Below are positions 23,840 to 31,341 of a stretch of DNA of 47,361 nucleotides, piece after piece. The notes under the pieces are model-generated. The model worked only from the letters and a program-made list of their open reading frames with translations, was not told where the DNA came from and made no database searches. Origin of the DNA: Pelobacter sp. UBA6812 (GTDB taxonomy: Bacteria > Desulfobacterota > Desulfuromonadia > Desulfuromonadales > Syntrophotaleaceae); the NCBI GenBank assembly GCA_002452265.1, contig DKEW01000014.1, forward strand, positions 1 through 47,361, read 5' to 3'. Each line of letters begins with the position of its first letter. Within the stretch, counting starts at the first letter, position 1. The position numbers were made by a program, and so were the translations under genes.

Positions 23840-24634
23840 TTAAAAACAGGTATCCACGATGCCCCCGTCGACCCGGTGGGCGGATCCGGTGATCGCGCCA
23901 GCGCGCGGTGAACACAGGCAGGCGGCGAGAAACGCCACTTCTTCCGGACTGGCGAAACGCTTGATGAGCGAACCCGGTCGCGCGGTTTCGAAAAACGCTT
24001 CCTGGTATGCCTCCATCGTCTGGTTGCGTTCCCGTGCCAGCTTGCCGATGAATTCACTCACCCCTTCGGTCCATGTCGGTCCGGGCAACAGCGCGTTGAC
24101 CGTGACGCTGCTGCCGGCGAGCACCTTCGCAAGGCCGCGGCTTACCGACAGCAACGCGGTCTTGGTCATGCCATAGTGGACCATCTCTGCAGGGATGTTG
24201 ATCCCGGATTCGCTGGAAACGAACAGGATGCGGCCCCAACCCCGCGTACGCATCCCGCCCATAACCGCGCGGGAACAACGAATAGCCGACAAAACATTGA
24301 GGTTGAAAAATCGCAGCCAATCGTCATCGGTCACTTCCTCGAAAGACTTCGGTTCGAAAATGCCGTAGTTATTCACCAGAATATCGATCGGACCAATCTT
24401 TTGCGCCCCCTCGATAAGCTGCCTTACTCCCTCGGCGCTGGAGAGATCCGCTGCCACGCCGAACGCCTGTCCCTGCGCCGAAATCTCCTGCGCCACACGT
24501 TCCACTTTGTCCTGAGTGCGCCCGTTTATAACGACCTTTGCGCCTTGTGCCGCCAGGGTCTCGGCGATGGCTCGACCGATGCCCGCGGTGGAGCCGGTAA
24601 TGACCGCCAGTTTTCCGGTAAGTTTCAGATCCAT
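23840..24634 (-). CDS. short-chain dehydrogenase/reductase (SDR family)
   Basis: A 264-residue NAD(P)-dependent oxidoreductase with a classical SDR fold. The cofactor motif is TGSTAGIG near the N-terminus, then the NNYGIF strand, the active-site Ser in VSSESG, Tyr-x3-Lys in YGMTK, and the C-terminal SAHRVDGGIV. The Arg of NGRTQDK after strand beta-2 suggests NADP preference. The ribosome site AAGGAG lies 8 bases before the ATG and is almost the same string as before the desulforedoxin gene. The substrate is not predictable. It is divergent from the DUF2779 gene. Confidence 0.92.
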   Translation of the reverse strand: MDLKLTGKLAVITGSTAGIGRAIAETLAAQGAKVVINGRTQDKVERVAQEISAQGQAFGVAADLSSAEGVRQLIEGAQKIGPIDILVNNYGIFEPKSFEEVTDDDWLRFFNLNVLSAIRCSRAVMGGMRTRGWGRILFVSSESGINIPAEMVHYGMTKTALLSVSRGLAKVLAGSSVTVNALLPGPTWTEGVSEFIGKLARERNQTMEAYQEAFFETARPGSLIKRFASPEEVAFLAACLCSPRAGAITGSAHRVDGGIVDTCF

Positions 24635-24883
24635 GGTTCATCTCCTTTGTGCCTGAGGTTGGCGAAAGACGATTTCCCGATCTTTCTATTGTAATCCAGG
24701 CAGGTCGAAATTTTCCGATCGGGGCTGCGGCCCCTGGGTTTTCTTCTATATTGCTGGCAAAGGCAGGATCTTCACGTTCTAATGTGTGAATCCGCTAAAA
24801 ATAGTGGCGAATCGCCCCTGTCTGTGCCATCATAACAATCCATTCATTGATTCTAACTATGGGGATGCAGCGGGAGGGGCAGG

Positions 24884-26386
24884 ATGGGTGCACGTCAGGG
24901 TGGTTCAGGGCTCAGCAAGTCATTGATCCTCAAAGGTTTGCAGTGTCAAAAGGCGCTGTGGCTGGCCAAAAATCCTCCCGACTTTCCCCTGCCCGAAAAG
25001 CCCGAACTGCAGGCCAAATTCGATCTCGGCACCGAGGTCGGCATCCTCGCCCAACAGCTCTTTCCCGGCGGCACCGAGGTGCCCTTCGAGGGGCTTTCCT
25101 TTTCCGATCAGCTGACCCGCACCCGGCAACTCATCGACAACGGCGCGCAGGTTATCTACGAGGCGACCTTTTCCTTCTCCGCCATCTTCGTCAAGGTCGA
25201 TATCCTGGTGCGCGACGGCGCTGCCTGGCAGATCCACGAGGTCAAGATGGGCACCAGCGTCAAGGATGTCAATCTCGACGACGTCGCCGTGCAGCACTAC
25301 GTGCTCAACGGATGCGGCCTGTCCGTTTCCAAGTGCTTTCTGGTGCATATCGACAACAGCTATGTGCGTCAGGGCGCCATCGAAGTCGGCAAGCTGTTCG
25401 CCAGCGAGGACATCACCCTAAAAGTACTGGCGCGTCTGCAGAGCATGCCGCAGATCGTCGCGGAGCTGCGTGCCACTCTGCGGGGTGGGGGCGAGCCCGC
25501 CATCGACATCGGCCCGCACTGCAACGACCCCTACGAATGCGATTACATCCCCTACTGTTGGCGGCATATCCCCGAAGATTCGATCTTCGACCTGCGCGGC
25601 CTCGGCGTCGACAAGTTCGCTTTGTACAAGCGCGGCATCATCCGCCTCGCCGATGTGCCGCTCGATGAACTCAACCCGGCCCAGCGCCAGCAGGCCGAGG
25701 CGACCCTCAACCGGCAGGATGCGATCAACCCGCAGCAGGTCAAAGCGTTCCTCGACACTCTCTGGTACCCGCTGTGCCATCTCGATTTTGAAACCTTCGA
25801 CACACCCATACCGCCCTTCAACGGCGTTCGCCCTTATCAGAAGGTCCCTTTTCAGTATTCGCTGCATATCCAAACGGAAGCAGGCGCCGAGCCGCAGCAT
25901 TTCGAATATCTTGCTCCCCCGAATGTCGATCCCCGCCGCGAGCTGATCGAACAATTGCTTGCCGTTATTCCTGCCGATGCTTGCGTGTTGACCTACAACC
26001 AGGCTTTCGAGAAGAGTGTTTTGCGCGAACTCGCCGCACTGTTCCCCGATCTGGCCGAGGCCATCGAGGTACGGGTGGCCAACGTGCGCGACTTGATGGT
26101 TCCCTTCAAGCGGCGCGACGTGTATCGCTGGCCGATGCGCGGTTCCTATTCCATCAAAGAAGTACTGCCGGCAATGGTGCCAGAGCTCTCTTATGATGGG
26201 CTGGAGATCGCCAACGGCATGGCCGCGATGGAGGCTTATCGGGATATGTGTGCGTTGGATGACCCAATGGCGCTTGCTGAGTTGCGGCGGGCGATGTTGA
26301 AGTATTGCCGGTTGGATACTTTGGCGATGGTTAGGATTTTGGAGGGGCTGCAGGGACGTTGTTTATTAGTCAATTACGGACCCTGA
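24884..26386 (+). CDS. DUF2779 protein: Fe-S PD-(D/E)XK nuclease fused to a DEDD exonuclease-like domain
   Basis: 500 residues from the ATG at 24884 (GGGAGGGG upstream). The N-terminal half resembles Cas4/AddB-type nucleases: Cys21 in LQCQKALWL, the PD-(D/E)XK residues Asp106 (VKVDILV) and Glu119-x-Lys121 (HEVKMGT), then Cys213, Cys219 and Cys225, which with Cys21 could hold a 4Fe-4S cluster. The C-terminal half has an RNase-H/DEDD start (HLDFETF, Asp301 and Glu303), a later YNQAFEKSVL element and a final YCRLDTLAM. Such two-nuclease proteins are widespread but uncharacterised; a DNA repair or defence role is inference. The last 11 codons lie in a RAYT end repeat (26351-26375), so the natural C-terminus may have been altered. 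Confidence 0.85.
   Translation: MGARQGGSGLSKSLILKGLQCQKALWLAKNPPDFPLPEKPELQAKFDLGTEVGILAQQLFPGGTEVPFEGLSFSDQLTRTRQLIDNGAQVIYEATFSFSAIFVKVDILVRDGAAWQIHEVKMGTSVKDVNLDDVAVQHYVLNGCGLSVSKCFLVHIDNSYVRQGAIEVGKLFASEDITLKVLARLQSMPQIVAELRATLRGGGEPAIDIGPHCNDPYECDYIPYCWRHIPEDSIFDLRGLGVDKFALYKRGIIRLADVPLDELNPAQRQQAEATLNRQDAINPQQVKAFLDTLWYPLCHLDFETFDTPIPPFNGVRPYQKVPFQYSLHIQTEAGAEPQHFEYLAPPNVDPRRELIEQLLAVIPADACVLTYNQAFEKSVLRELAALFPDLAEAIEVRVANVRDLMVPFKRRDVYRWPMRGSYSIKEVLPAMVPELSYDGLEIANGMAAMEAYRDMCALDDPMALAELRRAMLKYCRLDTLAMVRILEGLQGRCLLVNYGP
26351..26375 (+). repeat. RAYT-flanking inverted repeat, left copy
   Basis: This 25-base sequence matches the reverse complement of 27410-27434 at 23 of 25 positions (core GGGACGTTGTTTATT). 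It lies inside the last codons of the DUF2779 gene. Confidence 0.85.
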
Positions 26387-26447
26387 CGGATCGCTGAAGT
26401 ACAGATTATTAGTTGAAATAAATGTTTGCTGTTGGTATCCTCGCCGC

Positions 26448-27422
26448 ATGCCACGAACTGCGCGTCTTGATATTCCAGGTCTTTTACAGCATGTCATCAT
26501 CCGTGGGGTGAACCGATGCGACATATTTCGCGACGATGCTGACCGGCAGCGATTCCTCCAGAGGTTTTCGAGCCTTCTGGTCCAGACCGGCACGGACTGC
26601 CTCGCCTGGTCATTGTTGTTCAATCATTGCCATCTTCTGCTTCGTCCTCGCAATTCCTGCCTGGCGCCTCTTATGCGCAGGCTTCTCACCGGTTATGCCA
26701 TTTACTTCAATCTGCGCCATAAGCGTTCGGGGCATCTGTTCCAGAACCGGTACAAATCCTTCGTTTGTGAAGAGGACGCCTATCAGTTGGAGCTGGTCCG
26801 TTACATTCATTTGAATCCTCTGCGAGCAGGACTTGTGGAGGATCTCGCGGCTCTTGATACCTACGCCTGGTCCGGTCATGCGGTCATTATGGGAAAAAGG
26901 CTTTTGGAGGGGCAATCCGCCGATCAGGTTCTTTCCCTGTTTTCCAAGGGGAAACGAGAGGCACGGGGGCGCTATCGTCTATTTGTTGCGGACGGTGTCC
27001 AGTTGGGGAGATGCGAAGAGTTCGGCGGCGATCGGAGGATGGCAAAGACGCTACTGAAGGAGCAAGGCGACGAGCCGTATGACCAGAGAATCCTTGGCAG
27101 TGGAGAATTCGTTGAGGAATTACGCAGGCGGGATGAGTTTGAAACAAAGTTTGCGCCCCTTAGGGAAATCAAAGACATTGTCGCATCAGTTTGCCGACAT
27201 TTTGAGATCGAGGCAGAATTACTGCGGCTGAAAAGCCGTGTGGCAAATGTCGTGGATGCTCGGAGCGTCATCTGCTATCTTGCCGTCCGCCAAGTTGGAC
27301 ACAGTGGGGCCGCAGTCGGCAGGCACGTAAATTTAGGTCGTGCCGGAGTCAGCGTTGCGGCCAACAGAGGGGCAAGGCTGGTGGCGGCCGATCAGTCGTT
27401 CCTTGAGTTAATTGACAAATAA
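26448..27422 (+). CDS. REP-associated tyrosine transposase (RAYT, Y1_Tnp/IS200-like)
   Basis: A 324-residue single-strand DNA transposase of the HUH class. The N-terminus MPRTARLDIPGLLQHVIIRG is typical. The metal-binding HUH motif is His60-Cys-His62 in FNHCHLLLRP, and the tyrosine helix is ELVRYIHLNPLRAGLV. A long C-terminal part (about 180-324) ends with a DnaA/HTH-like region (LRLKSRVANVVDARSVICYLAVRQVGHSG). It appears intact. Its last codons lie inside the right repeat at 27410-27434. RAYTs process REP sequences in cis but rarely move as autonomous elements. Confidence 0.93.
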   Translation: MPRTARLDIPGLLQHVIIRGVNRCDIFRDDADRQRFLQRFSSLLVQTGTDCLAWSLLFNHCHLLLRPRNSCLAPLMRRLLTGYAIYFNLRHKRSGHLFQNRYKSFVCEEDAYQLELVRYIHLNPLRAGLVEDLAALDTYAWSGHAVIMGKRLLEGQSADQVLSLFSKGKREARGRYRLFVADGVQLGRCEEFGGDRRMAKTLLKEQGDEPYDQRILGSGEFVEELRRRDEFETKFAPLREIKDIVASVCRHFEIEAELLRLKSRVANVVDARSVICYLAVRQVGHSGAAVGRHVNLGRAGVSVAANRGARLVAADQSFLELIDK

Positions 27423-27434
27423 ACAACGTCCCCG
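27410..27434 (+). repeat. RAYT-flanking inverted repeat, right copy
   Basis: It begins with aattgacaaataaacaacg, which is repeated identically and in the same orientation at 31439-31457. It contains the RAYT stop codon and, in a different frame, the first codons of the ACP-like ORF. Confidence 0.85.
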
Positions 27435-27765
27435 ACCCGGGCTCATCATCCTGTTGGTTTTGATGTCCACAATATCCTTTGCCAAGGATACTGACCAAGC
27501 CACGGAGAATCATCAACGGATAGCAAAAAGAATTGCCTTTATTCTGCAGGATCAGTGGGGAGTCGACCAGGAAAAGGTTTCGGGTAAAAGTCTGCTTAAA
27601 AGCGATTTTGGCGCGGATTACCTTGATGTCATGGAATTGATCATGGCGCTTGAAGAAGACTTTGATATCGAGATCTCCGATGAGGAGTGGATAAACGTAA
27701 CGACGGTCGGCTCGGCAGCAGAACTGATCGCCGACAAAATAGACCGCCGCTACAGATTTCCCTGA
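27412..27765 (+). CDS. secreted acyl-carrier-protein-like protein lacking the phosphopantetheine serine
   Basis: A TTG start gives 117 residues. The N-terminus looks like a good signal peptide (positive KQRPRPG, then LIILLVLM, then STISFA before KD). The rest is a clear acyl carrier protein fold, aligning with E. coli AcpP through GADxLDvmELIMALEEDFDIEISDEEW. The invariant Ser of DSL is Tyr70 (codon TAC, one base from TCC), so 4'-phosphopantetheine cannot attach there. The first eight codons come from the RAYT end repeat. Without them the next ATG (27463) would give a 100-residue cytoplasmic form; neither start has a clear ribosome site. Either the gene was truncated by the RAYT or the repeat donated its start. 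It lies upstream of the ATP-grasp cluster on the same strand. Confidence 0.75.
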   Translation: MTNKQRPRPGLIILLVLMSTISFAKDTDQATENHQRIAKRIAFILQDQWGVDQEKVSGKSLLKSDFGADYLDVMELIMALEEDFDIEISDEEWINVTTVGSAAELIADKIDRRYRFP

Positions 27766-27821
27766 CCGGGTCCATCCCTTTCGGTAAGAAAAAGGCCTTC
27801 AATCAAGGCATCCGGCTGAGT

Positions 27822-27887
27822 CATATGGCCTGAGAGGATTTCATGGGACATCTTCTCTCGGGGGCATCAGGTACGCTTCCCATATGG
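27822..27887 (+). ncRNA. candidate structured RNA element upstream of the ATP-grasp cluster
   Basis: CATATGG (27822-27828) pairs perfectly with CCATATG (27880-27886). Inside it, GAGAG-GAT (27832-27839) pairs with ATC-tt-CTCTC (27850-27859), and CCT pairs with AGG. These nested helices lie 165 bases before the first ATP-grasp start. I do not recognise a riboswitch class; it could be an attenuator, an operator-like dyad, or chance. Confidence 0.3.
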
Positions 27888-28051
27888 AGGTCGCAAACCT
27901 TCCCCCCTAACGGTTATGCATTCGTTACAAGACTTTCTATTCATAGAAAAATATTGAGTTTTATTTCTGCCTCCACTAACATTTAGTCCTCCTTATTGAA
28001 CCCTGTATGGGGCATCCTCTTCCTTTTCGTTACCATCCCTTTGGGCCATCT

Positions 28052-28930
28052 ATGATATTTTATCTGACGCATAAAAAACACGCCTACACCATGGGGTGCT
28101 ATCTCGAAACCTTTGCCCCCGACCTGGCAGACCGCATTCGACCTGTTTCCTATCAGGAGATTTGCCAAACACCCCCTGGCACCTACATCTTTGCCGACGT
28201 GGAACGGCTGAAGGTTAAAGAGGCTCTCCGCGCCTCCCGTTTGTGGCATTCCCTGGAGCGGGCCGGACATCGGCTTCTGAATCATCCTCGCCGGTCAATG
28301 CGGCGCTACCGTCTGCTGAAATCCCTGCATCGACAAGGGATCAACACCTTCAATGTGTTCCGGCCCTGGGAGCGTTTGTGGAACAGGCTCCATTACCCGG
28401 TTTTTTTGCGCGGCGAAAACGATCACAGAGGTACCATGAGTGACCTCATTTCAACGCCCCGGGAGCTTTTCCGGGCCCAGTGCCGTCATCGTAAGGCCCT
28501 GATCACCGAGTTCTGCGATACCCGCGGCGAGGACGGTCTGTACCGGAAATACTCGGCCATGCGTATTGGCGAGAGCATTCTGCCGCGGCATATCTTCTTC
28601 AGCAAACATTGGATGATAAAAAATGCCGATGTATGTGACGACCGGTTGTTGGCCGAGGAACTCGACTACCTCCATTGCAACCCCCATGAGAAAGAGTTGA
28701 GGGCCATTTTTGACCTGGCCCGGATCGAATACGGACGTATCGATTACGGGCTTTACAACGGCCGCATCCAGGTCTGGGAAATCAATACCAACCCTTCCGT
28801 TCTTACCGGAGACAGTCTGCAGATCGATCTCCGCCGTGTCGTCGCCGAGACCTTCGCCGGTCCGTTTCGCGCTGCACTGCTGGCTCTCGATGAAGCCCCG
28901 GACGTCGTTGCAGAAAGGAGTCCTGTATGA
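28052..28930 (+). CDS. ATP-grasp domain protein, first gene of the ligase cluster
   Basis: 292 residues from the ATG at 28052; an in-frame ATG at 28007 is possible and neither has a clear ribosome site. The N-terminal domain is of unknown type. The C-terminal ATP-grasp part includes VFLRGENDHRG, the ITEFCDTRGEDGLYRKYSAM strand pair, and IEYGRIDYGLYNGRIQVWEINTNPSV, whose Glu and Asn are expected Mg-ATP ligands. ATP-grasp enzymes join a carboxylate, through an acyl phosphate, to an amine or thiol. It overlaps the GNAT start by 4 bases (ATGA), so the two are coupled. Substrate unknown. Confidence 0.82.
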   Translation: MIFYLTHKKHAYTMGCYLETFAPDLADRIRPVSYQEICQTPPGTYIFADVERLKVKEALRASRLWHSLERAGHRLLNHPRRSMRRYRLLKSLHRQGINTFNVFRPWERLWNRLHYPVFLRGENDHRGTMSDLISTPRELFRAQCRHRKALITEFCDTRGEDGLYRKYSAMRIGESILPRHIFFSKHWMIKNADVCDDRLLAEELDYLHCNPHEKELRAIFDLARIEYGRIDYGLYNGRIQVWEINTNPSVLTGDSLQIDLRRVVAETFAGPFRAALLALDEAPDVVAERSPV

Positions 28931-29409
28931 CATGCCACATTCGCAAGATGCTTCCCGGGGATCTGCCCGAGGCAATGGGGTTGCTCGACCGCTGGTCGAT
29001 GGCCCCGACCCCGGACATCGCCAATGCCGAACGTAGCGGTATCGAAATCGATCATGCTTTCGTTGCCGTGGATGACCGGGGGCGTCTGGTAGGGGTGGGC
29101 AGTTATTTGCTGCACAGCGAGGAGTTGGCAGAGACGGCCAGCCTGGCCGTCTCTCCGGAGGTAAAGGGGCTCGGCATCGGGGCCCGCCTGCAGGTAGCCC
29201 GTCTGCAGGAGATGCTGGAGCGGGGCATTCGCCGGGTTCGCACAGAAACCGACCGTCCGGAGACCATCGACTGGTATCTGCGTAAATTCGGCTATCGTAT
29301 CGTCGGCAGCAATCCCAAAAAACACGCTTTCAGCCTGCCGGATGTCGATTGCTGGACGGTACTGGAGCTTGATCTGGTCGCGTGGGCGCGTAGCCGGGAT
29401 AAAGGCTGA
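28927..29409 (+). CDS. GNAT-family N-acetyltransferase in the ATP-grasp cluster
   Basis: A 160-residue acetyl-CoA-dependent acetyltransferase. The N-terminal IRKMLPGDLPEAMGLLDRW, the central AFVAVDDRGRLVGVGSYLL, the acetyl-CoA loop VSPEVKGLGIGARLQ (GxGxxA-like) and the late TIDWYLRKFGYRIVG motif all fit GNAT. It overlaps the upstream ATP-grasp stop (ATGA) and the downstream ATP-grasp start (TGATG). Its position between two ligases suggests N-acetylation of an amino acid or small peptide built by them, as in N-acetylglutaminylglutamine synthesis, where a GNAT and an ATP-grasp domain are fused. Confidence 0.9.
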   Translation: MTCHIRKMLPGDLPEAMGLLDRWSMAPTPDIANAERSGIEIDHAFVAVDDRGRLVGVGSYLLHSEELAETASLAVSPEVKGLGIGARLQVARLQEMLERGIRRVRTETDRPETIDWYLRKFGYRIVGSNPKKHAFSLPDVDCWTVLELDLVAWARSRDKG

Positions 29410-30416
29410 TGACTCCGGCAACCCCCTTAGAACAGTCGCATAAAAGAAAGGCCTCTCTCTTCAGCCGGCGGCGGGTCCGCAACCTGGTGCTGGTGGTGCC
29501 GCGCAGAAAAAGTCTGAGGGGACTGAAGGCCGATTTTGATCGGATTGCCGAACATGTTCGCGCCAAGGCACCCGACCTGCGTGCCTATGTGGTTAATGAC
29601 CATCGCTCAGCGGCGATGAAGGCAGGCTTGCTGCTGCGCCCAAGCTTCTATTTTTCCACCGTTGCCACGCAAAAGATACGGATTCCGCGCGGTTCTCTTT
29701 GCACCGGCTCGTTCATGACGAAAAGCGAGGAATACCTCGCCCTGGAAAGGGAAGACATCCCTGTTCCGCGCTGGCAATTGCTGACCGAACACCATTCGCC
29801 GGATCTTGGCCCGCTGGGGGAATATGTCGTGGTCAAACCCGACTGCGGTGGCCGGGGAGCCGAAGTAAGGATCAGGCGATCTTCACGGGTCCGCTGGAAA
29901 CCGCCGATTAACGAACGGGCACAGGCGGAGAATCGCTTTGGCCTTATCGCTCAGCAGTTCGTCTATACCGGCAAATGGCCGGTCAGTTACCGGGTGACAA
30001 CTCTGTTCGGCAAGGTGCTCTTTGCCTTTCGGATCGAAGCGGATCGAAGCCGCCGACCATTACCCGGGCCGGATCGTTTTGCCGGGGGAAACGACGGCGC
30101 TGGGCTCTCCATCTGTTCCAGTGGCCGCGGTTGCCATGTTGAGATGTGTCACGACAGTGAGATCATCTCCTTCGGCGAGCTGGCCCATCGGGCTTTCCCC
30201 AGGCATCCCCTTCTGGGGATAGATGTCGTGCGGGAAGAAACGACCGGGAAGCTCTATGTCATCGAGGTCAACTCCTGTGGTCAGGTGTGGCATTTCAGTT
30301 CCGAACTGGGACGTGGCATACAAAAGGACTTTAATCTCGACTTCGAATCCCAATTCGACGGCATACGCAAGGCGGCCGATATCCTTGTCGAACAGACCAG
30401 ATTGCTTGCCCGTTAA
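29409..30416 (+). CDS. RimK-like ATP-grasp ligase, third gene of the cluster
   Basis: 335 residues. A basic N-terminus (KRKASLFSRRRVRN) is followed by a Rossmann-like pre-ATP-grasp domain. The ATP-grasp fold then starts at IPVPRWQLL, with YVVVKPDCGGRGAEVRI (ATP-binding Lys and Gly-rich loop), VSYRVTTLFGKVLFAFRIEA, and the metal site LLGIDVVREETTGKLYVIEVNSCG, where Asp and Glu...Asn are in the expected places. The likely reaction is ATP-dependent amide formation. It shares a TGATG junction with the GNAT gene. The BKACE gene follows after 55 bases. It is distinct in sequence from the first ATP-grasp protein, so two different couplings are likely. Confidence 0.88.
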   Translation: MTPATPLEQSHKRKASLFSRRRVRNLVLVVPRRKSLRGLKADFDRIAEHVRAKAPDLRAYVVNDHRSAAMKAGLLLRPSFYFSTVATQKIRIPRGSLCTGSFMTKSEEYLALEREDIPVPRWQLLTEHHSPDLGPLGEYVVVKPDCGGRGAEVRIRRSSRVRWKPPINERAQAENRFGLIAQQFVYTGKWPVSYRVTTLFGKVLFAFRIEADRSRRPLPGPDRFAGGNDGAGLSICSSGRGCHVEMCHDSEIISFGELAHRAFPRHPLLGIDVVREETTGKLYVIEVNSCGQVWHFSSELGRGIQKDFNLDFESQFDGIRKAADILVEQTRLLAR

Positions 30417-30471
30417 CCGTAACCGAACGACTCTGCTCAGCATTATCTTCTTTGCTGTACGAGGTTTATTT

Positions 30472-31341
30472 ATGTCCTTCGATAGCCGTAGCCAATCTTC
30501 AGGCTTTATTCTCAACCTCTGCCCGACCGGTATCATGCTTTCCCGCGCGCAATCGCCGCACGTGCCGCTCACCCCGGCGGAGATCGTCGCGGATGTCGAC
30601 CGCTGCGTGGTCCACGGTGCCAACCTGATCCACCTTCATGCCCGCGACGGGCAGGGCCATCCCCACTATTCCAGGGATATCTACGCCCGTATCATCGGCG
30701 GCATCCGCGAGCTGCATCCCGATCTGACCCTGTGCGTATCCCTTAGCGGCCGCTGGCATCCGGAATTCGATCTGCGCACCGATCCTTTGATGCTGACCGG
30801 GGATCTGCGTCCGGATATGGGCAGTCTCACCCTCAGTTCCCTCAATTTCAATGGTCAGGTCAGTGTCAACGCACCGGATGATATCCGCCGCATGGCGGAG
30901 TTGATGATTGAAAAGGGGATCAAGCCAGAGCTGGAGATATTCGATCTCGGCATGCTTAATTATGCCAGGTACCTTATCGACAAGGGTGTCTTTCAGCCGC
31001 CTTATTATTTCAACCTTTTGCTGGGGAATATTGCCGGTGCCCAGGCAACCCCCGCACATCTGGCCGCCCTGCTCAGCGAATTGCCGCCGGACGCGATCTG
31101 TTGCGTTGCCGGGATCGGCCAGCAGCAAACGCAGGCCAATATGCTCGGTCTGTTATTTTGTGATGGCGCCCGCGTCGGTCTGGAGGATAATCCCTGGTAC
31201 GACAGCAATCGGCAAACAATGGCCAGAAACGTCGATCTGGTTAAACGGGTTCGAACGGCAGCCGATCTGCTCGAACTTGTCCCTGCCACGCCGGCAGCGG
31301 TCCGTGAAAGACTCGGCATCCTCCCGCTTGCATCCTGCTAA
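30472..31341 (+). CDS. BKACE-family beta-keto acid cleavage enzyme (DUF849)
   Basis: 289 residues from the ATG at 30472 (GAGG 9 bases upstream); a longer open frame from 30223 overlaps the ligase gene and is not used. The TIM-barrel zinc enzyme motifs are present: the two His of LIHLHARDG, and GLEDN near the C-terminus with the zinc-ligand Glu. Family knowledge: BKACE enzymes condense a beta-keto acid with acetyl-CoA to give acetoacetate and a new acyl-CoA; the founder is Kce of lysine fermentation. None of the other lysine-fermentation genes is nearby. It is the last gene of the ligase cluster. Confidence 0.9.
   Translation: MSFDSRSQSSGFILNLCPTGIMLSRAQSPHVPLTPAEIVADVDRCVVHGANLIHLHARDGQGHPHYSRDIYARIIGGIRELHPDLTLCVSLSGRWHPEFDLRTDPLMLTGDLRPDMGSLTLSSLNFNGQVSVNAPDDIRRMAELMIEKGIKPELEIFDLGMLNYARYLIDKGVFQPPYYFNLLLGNIAGAQATPAHLAALLSELPPDAICCVAGIGQQQTQANMLGLLFCDGARVGLEDNPWYDSNRQTMARNVDLVKRVRTAADLLELVPATPAAVRERLGILPLASC

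Larger units (their letters stand above)
26351..27434 (+). mobile_element. RAYT element bounded by 25-bp inverted repeats
   Basis: A RAYT gene lies between 25-base inverted repeats (23/25 identity). A solo copy of the same repeat occurs at 31439-31463. RAYTs mobilise or maintain REP sequences; the repeats here are probably the cognate REP-like ends. No target-site duplication was found. Confidence 0.7.

Noticed and set aside
30223..30471. N-terminal extension of the BKACE frame
   Set aside because: It overlaps the upstream ligase in another frame, and the ATG at 30472 has a ribosome site and begins the conserved BKACE domain.
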